64,000 bases of DNA from an uncultured Collinsella sp. (GTDB taxonomy: Bacteria > Actinomycetota > Coriobacteriia > Coriobacteriales > Coriobacteriaceae), in assembly GCA_937925715.1 (NCBI GenBank), contig CALAMG010000039.1, forward strand, positions 43,371 through 107,370, read 5' to 3'. Below the pieces are notes generated by a model. That model was not told the origin of the DNA and did not search any database. It saw nothing but the letters and a program-made list of their open reading frames with translations. A program made the position numbers and the translations under genes. How positions within the stretch are numbered: position 1 is the first letter of the stretch; each line of letters opens with the position of its first letter. Below are positions 1-8,362 of this stretch, piece by piece.

Positions 1-2
1 AC

Positions 3-2117
3 GAGCCGCTCGCCTTTGTGATGCTCATCCTGACCAACGCCATCCTCACCGGCTGCGCTTGGGCCAGCATCGCACGCGACCGCATCGCCCCGCGCGTCTT
101 TGCGTTCGCCGCGCCCGACGCCCCCGCCCCCACCGGCAAGCTCGCCCGTCTGCGCGGCGCCTTTGTGGGCAAGCCACTCGTCGCCGCCGTCCTGTGTCTG
201 CTGCTCGCCGGCGTCTTTGCGCTGCTGGGCATGGAAGTCTCGTCCAACCACGACTTTACCTGGGTCTACCCCCTGTGCATCCTGCTCGAGTGGGCCATCA
301 TCACCGTGCTCATGACCGGCTTGTTCTTCCTGTTCCAGCGCCACGGCGCAGCTCCGGCCGTCCTGGCCTTCGCCCTCTTTATCCTGGGCATTGCCGAGTT
401 CTTCGTCATCACGTTTAAATCCATGCCCATCCAGCCGGGCGACCTTTCGGCCATCTCCACCGCCGCCGCAGTCGCCGGCAACGGCTACACCTTCTCGATC
501 TCGCTGTTCTGCGTGCTGTCCATGGGCTTTACCGCCATCGCCATGCTGCTATGCGAGTACGCCGGCCTGGTCGCGCCGCATCGCCAGAAGGGCGCCGCCA
601 ACGCCAAGCGCATGCTGCTCACCAACCTGCTCGTCGCCGTGCTGTGCCTGGGCGGCGTGACCGCGCATGTTACGCTCATCGACTACTACAACACTCTCGG
701 CATCACCGTCTACACCTGGCGCCCGCTCGAGAGCTACTGGCGCGAGGGCTACCTGCCCGCTTTCATTAGCGCAGCGCAGTCCATCAAGCCGCCCAAACCC
801 GCCGACTACTCCGTCGACGATGCCAAGGCCACGCTCAAAAAGTACGCCAAGGCCTACGACAAGTCCGACGCGGCCAAGAGCGACGAGCGCGCCGCCGCCG
901 AGGACCAATTCGACAGCGAGAAGCCCACGGTCATCGCCATCATGAACGAGACCTTCTCGGACCTGTCCATCTACCAGAACATGCGCGCCGGCTACGAGGG
1001 CCCGCAGTACTTTAAGAACCTGTCCAACTGCCTCAGCCGCGGCAAGCTCTATGTGAGCGCCTACGGCGGCGGTACCGCCAATACCGAGTTTGAGTTTATG
1101 ACCGGCAACTCCATGGCCAACCTGGGCTCGGGCGTGTACCCCTACACCATCTACAACATGGAGACAACCGGGAACCTGGCAGAGCAGTTCAAGTCGCTCG
1201 GATATTCCACCACGGCCATGCATCCCAACCACGCCACCAACTGGAACCGCGAGAACGTCTACAAGGACTTTGGCTTTGACCAGTTCCTGTCCATCAACGA
1301 TTTCCAGGGCGCCGATACCCTACGCGGCATGGTGACCGACCAGGCTACCTACGACAAGATTCTTGAGCTGCTCGACCAGAACGCCGATCCGCAGTTTATC
1401 TTCGACGTGACCATGCAGAACCACTCGGGCTACGATACGGGCCTGCTGCCGGTCGACAAGCAGATGCACCTGAACATCGACACGACCGACCTAGACGCCA
1501 AGACCATCGAGGACGGCACGCTCTCCGATGTCGACGAGTACGTCTCGTGCATCGAGCAGTCCGACCAGGCGCTGCGTTACTTCCTCAACGCCCTGAGCAA
1601 ACTCGACCGCAAGGTGGTCGTGGTGTTCTGGGGCGACCATCAGCCGTTCTTCCCGTCCAAATTCAACGATAAGTGGTTTACCGGCGAGGACGACGCCACC
1701 CACCAGGAGCGCTTGTGGCAGACCGACTACATCATTTGGGCTAACTACGACGTTGCCGGCTGCAACCAGACGAGCGAGGTCGACGACCTGTCCACCAACT
1801 ACCTGTCCACGCAGCTTATGCAGCTGATCGGCGCACCGCTGACCGACTACCAGAAGGCGCACATGACGCTGCGCGAATCGCTGCCCGCTATCAACTCGGT
1901 GGGCTACGAGGACGCCAGCCTGCGCTGGGCGCTTTCCTCCAACGTCACCGGTGACGACGCCGATGCCGCAGCCGCAACCAAGGCGCGCGAGGATTACGCC
2001 AAGATGCAGTACTACGAGATGTTCCGTGACGGCAAGAATGTGTACACCGAGCACTTCCAGACCGAGGCCAACGAGACCGACCCCAACCTGGCACCGGGTA
2101 CGACCAAGATCAAGTAG
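3..2117 (+). CDS. LTA synthase family membrane sulfatase-like protein (5' truncated by window edge)
   Basis: The frame is open to the window edge (E-P-L-A-F is read before the first possible start, a GTG at 18), so the 5' end is missing. About five membrane helices fill the first 225 residues counted from that GTG. They are followed by an extracellular alkaline-phosphatase-fold domain with the features of LTA synthases: metal-binding Glu311 in NETFSD, catalytic Thr353 in GGGTANTEF, the NHSGYD motif and the metal ligands in WGDHQP. Enzymes of this family transfer glycerol-phosphate from phosphatidylglycerol to a cell-envelope polymer outside the membrane; the exact polymer here is not visible. 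The stop codon is followed within 20 bases by a long hairpin element. Confidence 0.9.
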   Translation, partial: EPLAFVMLILTNAILTGCAWASIARDRIAPRVFAFAAPDAPAPTGKLARLRGAFVGKPLVAAVLCLLLAGVFALLGMEVSSNHDFTWVYPLCILLEWAIITVLMTGLFFLFQRHGAAPAVLAFALFILGIAEFFVITFKSMPIQPGDLSAISTAAAVAGNGYTFSISLFCVLSMGFTAIAMLLCEYAGLVAPHRQKGAANAKRMLLTNLLVAVLCLGGVTAHVTLIDYYNTLGITVYTWRPLESYWREGYLPAFISAAQSIKPPKPADYSVDDAKATLKKYAKAYDKSDAAKSDERAAAEDQFDSEKPTVIAIMNETFSDLSIYQNMRAGYEGPQYFKNLSNCLSRGKLYVSAYGGGTANTEFEFMTGNSMANLGSGVYPYTIYNMETTGNLAEQFKSLGYSTTAMHPNHATNWNRENVYKDFGFDQFLSINDFQGADTLRGMVTDQATYDKILELLDQNADPQFIFDVTMQNHSGYDTGLLPVDKQMHLNIDTTDLDAKTIEDGTLSDVDEYVSCIEQSDQALRYFLNALSKLDRKVVVVFWGDHQPFFPSKFNDKWFTGEDDATHQERLWQTDYIIWANYDVAGCNQTSEVDDLSTNYLSTQLMQLIGAPLTDYQKAHMTLRESLPAINSVGYEDASLRWALSSNVTGDDADAAAATKAREDYAKMQYYEMFRDGKNVYTEHFQTEANETDPNLAPGTTKIK

Positions 2118-2136
2118 CGGGTCTATCGACCTGGTT

Positions 2137-2267
2137 CGTCTGCCCGGCGACGCGGAACGTAAGATTCCCTGCTCGGACAGTCCTGCTCGCACGGAGAGCA
2201 CATTAAGTGCTCTCCGGCTCGTGCGGAACTCGCGATGAACCTTACGTTCCGCGTCGCCGGGCAGACG
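2137..2267 (+). repeat. Long hairpin element, family I copy A (69-nt conserved core in inverted-repeat arms)
   Basis: Arms at 2137-2167 and 2237-2267 pair over 31 bp with one mismatch. They enclose a 69-nt core (2168-2236) shared with 7543-7611 (reverse strand) and 53242-53310. The core begins CCTGCTC, contains ACAGTCCTG, a terminal hairpin GGAGAGCAC / GTGCTCTCC with loop ATTAA, and ends GCGGAACTCGCGAT. The core reads in the same direction as the LTA-synthase-like gene that ends 19 bases upstream. Function unknown; a structured RNA or a hairpin-type mobile element are both possible. Confidence 0.85.
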
Positions 2268-2320
2268 CCTCGGTGTTGAATCGCGGCTTGTCATGAGAGC
2301 ATCCGCAACATATGTAAGTT

Positions 2321-2346
2321 GAAGGCCACGTCATGTGGCCTTCTTT
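2321..2346 (+). terminator. Hairpin plus T-run downstream of the LTA-synthase-like gene
   Basis: GAAGGCCAC / GTGGCCTTC with loop GTCAT is followed by TTT. It could end transcripts that read through hairpin element A. The stem is almost the same as the terminal hairpin of element copy B. Confidence 0.55.
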
Positions 2347-2351
2347 GTTTG

Positions 2352-2715
2352 CGGAAAGTGTGTCCCGGAATTCTTGTCTGGAATGGGATGCAGTTTCCGC
2401 TTGGGACCCGATTGGGAAAGTGTGTCCCACTATTCAGCTGGATTCCGGGATGTATTTTCCGGTTGAGGCTCGTTGGGAAAGTGCGTCCCACTTTGGGGGC
2501 TGATTCTGGGACGTGGTTTCCGGTTGGCTCTCATTGGGAAAGTTCATCCCATTTCTCAGCCTAATTATGGGACGCAGTTTCCCGTTGAGGACCCTTTGGG
2601 AAAGTGTGTCCCGGTCTGGGCGCTCAAACTGGGATGGATTTTCCGGATGAGGGCTTGACGGAAAATGTGTCCCGTTCCGGGCGCTAATTGTGGAATGCAG
2701 TTTCCGCTTGCGGAG
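2352..2715. repeat. Tandem array of ~62-bp palindromic units, left block (6 units)
   Basis: Unit starts lie at 2352, 2414, 2475, 2536, 2598 and 2660, a period of 61-62 bp. Each unit has GGGAAAGTGxGTCCC-like sequence, about 22-25 variable bases, then TGGGAtGCAgTTTCC-like sequence, so each is itself an imperfect inverted repeat. Units are diverged, and no open frame runs through them with coding character. The same unit forms a second block at 7037-7460, on the other side of the surface-protein gene and in the same orientation. Confidence 0.85.
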
Positions 2716-2730
2716 TCTCCACTCAACAGA

Positions 2731-2768
2731 AAACCCGGGTGGCCTGTTTTTTGGCTACCCGGGTTTTT
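2731..2768. terminator. Bidirectional intrinsic terminator after the surface-protein gene
   Basis: AAACCCGGGT and ACCCGGGTTTTT pair across a 16-base loop. The hairpin lies 27-64 bases past the stop of the minus-strand surface-protein gene. Confidence 0.75.
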
Positions 2769-2794
2769 GGGTTGTCGATATGTTCGACTGGCTA

Positions 2795-5700
2795 CTAGTG
2801 GGTCTTGCGGCGCTTGATCAGCATGATGAGGGCTATCACTACGAGCGTTGCTCCCGCTGCTGCTGCGGTGGCGACTAGGGCGAATGTTTGGTCGCCGGTG
2901 TTTGCGAGGTTCTTCGCTGTGGTCGTAGTCTTGACCTTGGTGTCGATCTTAGCTCCGTTGTCGGACTTGGGCTTGTCCGGGTTCGTCGGGGTCTCAGGAG
3001 TCTCGGGGTCCTTTGAGCCTTCGGAATCGGTTGGGCCGGCGGTGTTTACCAGCGTATGGTCCAGGAACTTCTTGGCGCCCGCACTTGCCTGTGAGAACAG
3101 GCGGCGCGTGCGGATCGGGGTGGCGTTCACCGTTGTGGGCGCCGTCTCCTCGGCCTCGATATTCACGAGCGTCGTGCCGGTGTCGAGGCCCACGTCGTTG
3201 TATCCCACGTGGCAGTAATACTGCGCACCGTCATCGTCTGCGGTCAGGTCAATCTCGAGCTTTGAGGCCGTTCCAGCCGCGAGGTTGCCATCGGCACCCA
3301 CGAGCTTAAACTCTGTCTCGCCGCGGCCCTTGCGGTACCACATATAGGTCGGTGCCAGCCCTGTTTCGCTATCGTCGGCACCGAGTTGCTTTACATGGCC
3401 AATCGCCGAGAGTGTCAGGTGGCTTCCCGCCGCGCGCTCAACCGAAGAGTCGTATCCAAGATCCGACCCCTCCGCAGCATCCGCCGCAGGTCCGCTCACG
3501 GTCATCGTCATGCCATCGGGCATGGTCTTGGCCGTGATGATTGCCGAGCGAATACCTGTTTCGGTCGTGGATCCATTCTTAACGGCGGCGATGGCGAATC
3601 GATACTCCGTATTGGGCTGCAGCCCATCCCACTTGAGCGAGGTCTGCGTGTTGTCGGCAATCTTCCAGCTATTGACGACCGCATCCGCCGCATTGCTCTG
3701 CAGCATGCCCACGCCGTAGCTAAAGCCACTCTTGTTTGCGAGTACATCGTCCCAGCTAAACGTAACGCTGGTCGAATCGACGGCGTTTGCCGTAAAGCCC
3801 GTCACGGCCGGCGCGTCGGGCATCTCGACGTCCTTAACGTCATAGCCCACGATCCAGAACTGGTCGGTGTCCTTGGTGCCGAGCTTGTCGCCCGAGTCTG
3901 CCTCGAACTTGTCGACATCCACCGCGTTGACGCCCAGACGCCACACAAAACCGTACTTGCCCTGCGCGGCCTCAGGCAGGTTGTCGACGGTGCCGCCGTA
4001 TTCGGTCGATTCACTCGAGGAGTTACCCGTAGTAAAGCCGGCGTTGGCACCAAAGCACAGGCCGCCAAACAACTCGTGCTTTGCGAGCTTCGCGCCCATG
4101 ACAACGCTGCCGTTCAGCGTCAAGCCGAGCTCGAGCTCCTGCTCCTTGCCCTCCTCGACTTCGATGGTCTGCTCAATGCTCGCCCCCGACTGCGCGGCGG
4201 CGCCGTTAAACCCATCGTGCGTGTAGGCGCGCGTTACGCCAGGCTTGCCCAGGCCAAAGGAATCCCCAACGGGAGTCTCGCCGTTGAGCGTCGTTTGATA
4301 GGTTCCGGGTTCTCCCGACCGGTTGGTCAAAAAGTAGCTGAGCGGCGTCATATTGTGCTGTTTGGCAATGCGGTCATAGGCCTCGACATTAACGACCGAG
4401 GTCTGCGCGCCGAGCGACACGGGCGCCGCCATCACGCCCTTGCCACCAGTTTCCTCATTTTCGATCTCATACTCGTAATAGACCATCGGAATCGTGTAGA
4501 GCACGGCCTTGTCACCCTCGCCGGCATGCGACTCATAGCTTACGCTTGCGCTGACCGTGCGCTCGCTCCGGTAGTCATAGCATCCCTCGGCGGCAAAATC
4601 GACTGAAGCATTCATCGCGACCAGGGGCGGACCGGTCTGCACCTCGACGGCAACGCCCAACTCGGCGCCAATGGTATAGCCCTGGGATGTCCCCGTGCCC
4701 TTTTCCTCTCCGTATGACGTGCCGCCCAACACCAGATAGCCGTATGCCTGCTCCAGATCCTCAACATAGGGCGCATCCTGCAGCACGGCAAGCACGCGCG
4801 GGTTGGTATAGACCTTGTAGCGGTCCTTGTACGTGATCTTGACGCTGTCGTTGTCGACATCGGGCAGCGCGAGCGAGATAAATGTGCCGTAGGTAGTGCC
4901 GCGACGGTTGCTCTCGCTAATCACCTGCTCCTCGCCGCGGCGCACCTTTCCGTTCTCGTCGAGCGAAAAATGCGAGGCGGTCATCCAATAGTAGTCATCG
5001 TTCTTGCGCAGGTCCTCGTCGCGGTGCTTGCCCACCACGGCGATAAAGCTCTCGTTATAGCGGTCCGAACCCGAGACGCTGCCCGCCTTGACGTCGCTGA
5101 TCCACACCTGCTCTATACCCTTGTGGTCATGCTTGTTGCTGCTGTTGTATTGCTGACCGCTCATGCTCATGGTTCCGACCATGGACCCCAAGCCCTGAGC
5201 CCCGCTCTGTGCCGTGTTGCAGGCAAAGTCGCGGAACACATCGCCGCCCACGAGCACCTCGTCGACCGCCAGCTGCTCGGACAGGCCGTCAAGGTTGGCA
5301 GTGGCAAGGGCAATAGGCGCCAAGGTGCACGGATAGCGCTTATCCTGAGCGCTATCCTTCCATGCGCTGTTGGGCACATGCATCAGCCCATAGGAGGCGA
5401 GGAGCCCGTCTCTGTATTCCTTGCAATCGGAAAGCTTGAACTCGCCAGACTCCGAGTCAAAATACGCGTAGCGGTACAGCGCGCCGTACAGCCCCTTGCT
5501 GCCGTCAGAAGCGCCGTAATCAAAAGCGCTGCGTTGCCAGTCATAGCCCGCAAGAATAAGGCCCGTGACGGTTTCACCCGTCTTCTTTCCTTCTTCATCG
5601 TAGGCGGCAAACGTGCCGAACGTCGCATTCGCAGCGACCATGGTCTTGCCGTTCGCGGAGAGGGAGATTGCGCCCGCGTCGCCCAGAGCATCGACATGGA

Positions 5701-6883
5701 CGAGCGCACCCTTGGATGCATCCCACGAAAACAGCTCGCAATGCGTCGACTTATCAATATTCTTCTTGCCGTAGGGTGCCGAGACCACGATGGCGAGGTC
5801 ATCGCAAAAATCGCGATCGAGGTCGCCGGCCGCTAGCGAAACGACAGGAGCTGACTGAAGCTGCGTCCAGGAGTCGTTCCCGCCCTTGTTGTGCGTGGTG
5901 TAGTCCGCGGCGTTACCGGCATCGATCTTGACGACGCTTTGCTTCCAGTTGCCGCCCTCCAAGTCATACATGTCGACTACAGCCTTGCGCACGCCGTTCT
6001 CGTCGACATAGCAGCCCGCGTAGACAAAAAGCTCGTCGACGCCGTCGCCATCGACATCGCCCGCCTCGACATCAAAGACGGCGTCGTGCTCTTGCAGGTA
6101 ACCGGCATCCAGGTACTTAAAACGGCCTTCGTACATCATATTAGTGTTGACCGTCACCGGCAGGTGTGTGTCGAGAGTGCGCGTGCGCCCGTTGCTAAAC
6201 GAGTAGAGGACCAGCTCAACCTTTCCGGCGTATGACTTGCCGTCAATCGTCGTGGAGGAACTGTCGCCGTAGGCACGGAGCTCGGCAACGCGGCTCTTTT
6301 TGCCCGTGCTGGCGTCGCTGCAGAACTCAACACTCGTGGCGTGAATGCCCGAGAAACCGTTGTTGTCGTTGGCGAGTACTGTTGAGGACTCATTGTTGCT
6401 TAGGTACGACCAGGTGCCGCCACCGTAGTCGCTATGCTTGTAGAGATCGCTGTTCGTATCGAAGTTGTTGACGTTTTGCCAGAACTTTGCGGCGCCCCAC
6501 ACACTTCCATAGCCATCGGTGAGTTTGCTGCTGCCGCCAATGTCACCGCGCTCGACGTTCTCGAGCTTGTCGCGCAGAGTGTAGCGATTGCCATGGCTAC
6601 CGTTAGCTGCCATATAGACCTCGCTGCGCGTGGCAAACGTCGTGGGGGTATCAGTGGAATAGGGGCCAACGGTATCGGCCGGAATGTCCTCGCTCGTGCC
6701 CAGACCCAGGGCTTGATAATCCTGCTCGGTCATATCGGTGATTGCGGGCGCGTCTGCCGCCTGGGCAACCTGGGGCGTGGCCGTGAAGCAGGCGGCGCTC
6801 GTGGCGATCAACGCAGCAAGCGCCGCCGTCCCAACAAGCGGGATTTTCGACAGCCTACGGATACGGGGGTGTGGAACGTACAT
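2795..6883 (-). CDS. Large LANTG-anchored cell-surface protein with FG-GAP, FnIII-like and Ig-like regions
   Basis: The start at 6883 (MYVPHP) is chosen because GAGG lies six bases upstream; an in-frame start 36 bases earlier has no such site. The N-terminus has a basic stretch, a hydrophobic helix and AQA-type cleavage sites, as in a secretion signal. Calcium-binding-like repeats DVDGDGVDE (near residue 275) and GDLDRDFCDD (near 355) suggest an FG-GAP/VCBS beta-propeller. The C-terminal third carries a fibronectin-III-like domain (ending near QPNTEYRFAIAAV) and an Ig-like domain with a YYCHV motif. A Pro/Lys/Asp-rich linker leads to LANTG, a hydrophobic helix and KRRKTH, the layout of a sortase substrate. 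The ligand is unknown. The gene stands alone between two repeat arrays. Confidence 0.9.
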   Translation of the reverse strand: MYVPHPRIRRLSKIPLVGTAALAALIATSAACFTATPQVAQAADAPAITDMTEQDYQALGLGTSEDIPADTVGPYSTDTPTTFATRSEVYMAANGSHGNRYTLRDKLENVERGDIGGSSKLTDGYGSVWGAAKFWQNVNNFDTNSDLYKHSDYGGGTWSYLSNNESSTVLANDNNGFSGIHATSVEFCSDASTGKKSRVAELRAYGDSSSTTIDGKSYAGKVELVLYSFSNGRTRTLDTHLPVTVNTNMMYEGRFKYLDAGYLQEHDAVFDVEAGDVDGDGVDELFVYAGCYVDENGVRKAVVDMYDLEGGNWKQSVVKIDAGNAADYTTHNKGGNDSWTQLQSAPVVSLAAGDLDRDFCDDLAIVVSAPYGKKNIDKSTHCELFSWDASKGALVHVDALGDAGAISLSANGKTMVAANATFGTFAAYDEEGKKTGETVTGLILAGYDWQRSAFDYGASDGSKGLYGALYRYAYFDSESGEFKLSDCKEYRDGLLASYGLMHVPNSAWKDSAQDKRYPCTLAPIALATANLDGLSEQLAVDEVLVGGDVFRDFACNTAQSGAQGLGSMVGTMSMSGQQYNSSNKHDHKGIEQVWISDVKAGSVSGSDRYNESFIAVVGKHRDEDLRKNDDYYWMTASHFSLDENGKVRRGEEQVISESNRRGTTYGTFISLALPDVDNDSVKITYKDRYKVYTNPRVLAVLQDAPYVEDLEQAYGYLVLGGTSYGEEKGTGTSQGYTIGAELGVAVEVQTGPPLVAMNASVDFAAEGCYDYRSERTVSASVSYESHAGEGDKAVLYTIPMVYYEYEIENEETGGKGVMAAPVSLGAQTSVVNVEAYDRIAKQHNMTPLSYFLTNRSGEPGTYQTTLNGETPVGDSFGLGKPGVTRAYTHDGFNGAAAQSGASIEQTIEVEEGKEQELELGLTLNGSVVMGAKLAKHELFGGLCFGANAGFTTGNSSSESTEYGGTVDNLPEAAQGKYGFVWRLGVNAVDVDKFEADSGDKLGTKDTDQFWIVGYDVKDVEMPDAPAVTGFTANAVDSTSVTFSWDDVLANKSGFSYGVGMLQSNAADAVVNSWKIADNTQTSLKWDGLQPNTEYRFAIAAVKNGSTTETGIRSAIITAKTMPDGMTMTVSGPAADAAEGSDLGYDSSVERAAGSHLTLSAIGHVKQLGADDSETGLAPTYMWYRKGRGETEFKLVGADGNLAAGTASKLEIDLTADDDGAQYYCHVGYNDVGLDTGTTLVNIEAEETAPTTVNATPIRTRRLFSQASAGAKKFLDHTLVNTAGPTDSEGSKDPETPETPTNPDKPKSDNGAKIDTKVKTTTTAKNLANTGDQTFALVATAAAAGATLVVIALIMLIKRRKTH

Positions 6884-7036
6884 GAGGGACCTCGCTTTAT
6901 TCGAGTGGAGTGGACTCATTTTTGCAAATGATACATCCGATGCCCGATATCACGTGTCTCATTTTCGCCAACGGCGTGTCTCATTTTTGAGAATCCGAGA
7001 TGCCGCGGAAATCTTATCCAGCTCAAAGGCCATTTC

Positions 7037-7460
7037 TGGGATGTATTTTCCGTCGAGTGCCTCATCGGGAAACTGCATCCCATTTCAAGCGTCGATTCTG
7101 GGACGCACTTTCCCCTTAGACCCTCAACCGGAAACCGCATCCCACTTTGAGCGCAAATTCCGGGATGCATTTTCCGCTTGAGCCTCATTGGGAAACGGCG
7201 TCCCACTTTGAGGGCTGATTGTGGGATGCATTTTCCGGTTTTGCTCTCATTGGGAAAATGCATCCCGTTTCTTGACCGAATAATGGGACGCAATTTCCCG
7301 TTGGAGCGCCTTTGGGAAAGTGTGTCCCACTTCGACCGCCCAGAGTGGGATGCACTTTCCGCAAAGCACCTCAACGGGAAACTACGTCCCATTCCAAAGG
7401 CAAATTCCGGGACGTATTTTTCGAAAGCCTGCCCATCCGGAAAGCCCGTCCCACTTTGGA
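7037..7460. repeat. Tandem array of ~62-bp palindromic units, right block (about 7 units)
   Basis: Unit starts lie near 7067, 7129, 7190, 7252, 7314, 7376 and 7438, preceded by a half unit at 7037. The consensus and period match the block at 2352-2715: GGGAAAxTGCaTCCCA, a spacer, then TGGGAtGCAtTTTCCG. The block fills the upstream gap of the surface-protein gene. The 150 bases between it and that gene's start hold no recognised signal apart from the ribosome binding site. Confidence 0.85.
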
Positions 7461-7512
7461 CGCATCCGGGCACGGAACCATCGACCTATCAGGCCTCCCA
7501 TCAATAAAGAGG

Positions 7513-7641
7513 CGTCCTCCCGGACGGCGGGGCACGAAGTTCATCGCGAGTTCCGCACGCAAAGAAGGCCACTTAATGTGGCCTTCGTCTTGCGCAGGAC
7601 TGTAGAGCAGGGAACTTCGTGCCCCGACGCCCGGGAGGACG
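7513..7641 (-). repeat. Long hairpin element, family I copy B
   Basis: Arms at 7513-7542 and 7612-7641 pair over 30 bp with two mismatches and enclose a 69-nt core that matches copies A and C on the minus strand. The terminal hairpin is GAAGGCCAC / GTGGCCTTC with loop ATTAA: its stem differs from the other copies but every change is compensated. The core follows the minus-strand flavodoxin gene by about 40 bases in the sense direction. Confidence 0.85.
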
Positions 7642-7683
7642 TTTCATTTAGAAAGATGGACCGACCGCCGTCAGCGATGGGAG

Positions 7684-8241
7684 CTACTCCCCCAGCACGG
7701 CCTTTTTGGCGGCTGCAGCCATGTTGTCCAGATCTTCCTTGGTGGGGTGATCCTTTGCGGCGACCCAGTTATCGAGCAGCATCTTAAAGCGGACATTGTC
7801 GGGATCTTGCTCGAGCGTGGCCTCGTAGCGCTGCTTGACCGCGGGACCCATCTTGCCCTGGCACATTGCCCAACCCACAAGCTCGGCATCCTCGGCCAAA
7901 TTGGAGGTCACGCGATTGATAATCTGCTGATAATAGCTCTGGTCGGCGCCAAAACCGCAGGTACCAAAGAGGAAAACGCGCTTGCCGTGCAGAGCGGAGA
8001 GCAGCGCGGCAACCGAAGGCGTGCACGCGCCCTTGTCGCACCAAAAACCGACGAGCACCGTGTCGGCCGCGCAGGCGCCCTGCGCCTCGAGCGCAACCTG
8101 ATCTGCATCCGCATCGTCGCTCAACGCCGCGGCATGGACAAACTCAACGCCCGCAGCCTGCAGAGCGCGCTTGATCGCGCCCGAAACCATCCTGGTATTA
8201 CCGCTCTTGCTGTTAACCACCAAAGAGCACGTCATAGTCAC
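7684..8241 (-). CDS. Flavodoxin-fold protein (Flavodoxin_3 / BilS-like)
   Basis: A single-domain protein of about 185 residues. The N-terminal SLVVNSKSGNT has the phosphate-binding loop pattern of flavodoxins. The later stretches VGFWCDKG, KRVFLFGTCGFG and GWAMCQGKM resemble the Flavodoxin_3 group, members of which (BilS) accompany bilirubin reductase BilR in some gut bacteria. No BilR-like reductase is adjacent, so the redox partner is open. The first start is a GTG four bases after GAGG; an ATG six bases further in is an alternative. It is separated from the ABC genes on its downstream side by repeat element B and the array. Confidence 0.75.
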   Translation of the reverse strand: MTMTCSLVVNSKSGNTRMVSGAIKRALQAAGVEFVHAAALSDDADADQVALEAQGACAADTVLVGFWCDKGACTPSVAALLSALHGKRVFLFGTCGFGADQSYYQQIINRVTSNLAEDAELVGWAMCQGKMGPAVKQRYEATLEQDPDNVRFKMLLDNWVAAKDHPTKEDLDNMAAAAKKAVLGE

Positions 8242-8362
8242 GTTGCCTCGTTTCCCCCAAAACTAAAGCCACTAATGCAATTTATTAGATGAATATCTTA
8301 GTACTAACGTGACAGATGTAAACCACCGTCTGTCGATTGATTAATTTGCCCCAAGGGCTTGC

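Noticed and set aside
549..1232. Long open frames opposite or out of frame with real genes (for example 549-1232 minus, 8426-10606 plus, 30873-32933 plus, 57239-59608 plus)
   Set aside because: They mirror high-GC genes on the other strand, have low-complexity translations and lack ribosome binding sites and domain matches.
2352..7460. Repeat blocks as CRISPR arrays
   Set aside because: Units diverge throughout, there is no constant repeat with unique spacers, the period is continuous and no cas genes are present.
7684..8241. Complete bilirubin-reduction locus
   Set aside because: Only a Flavodoxin_3-like protein is present; no BilR-type reductase neighbours it.
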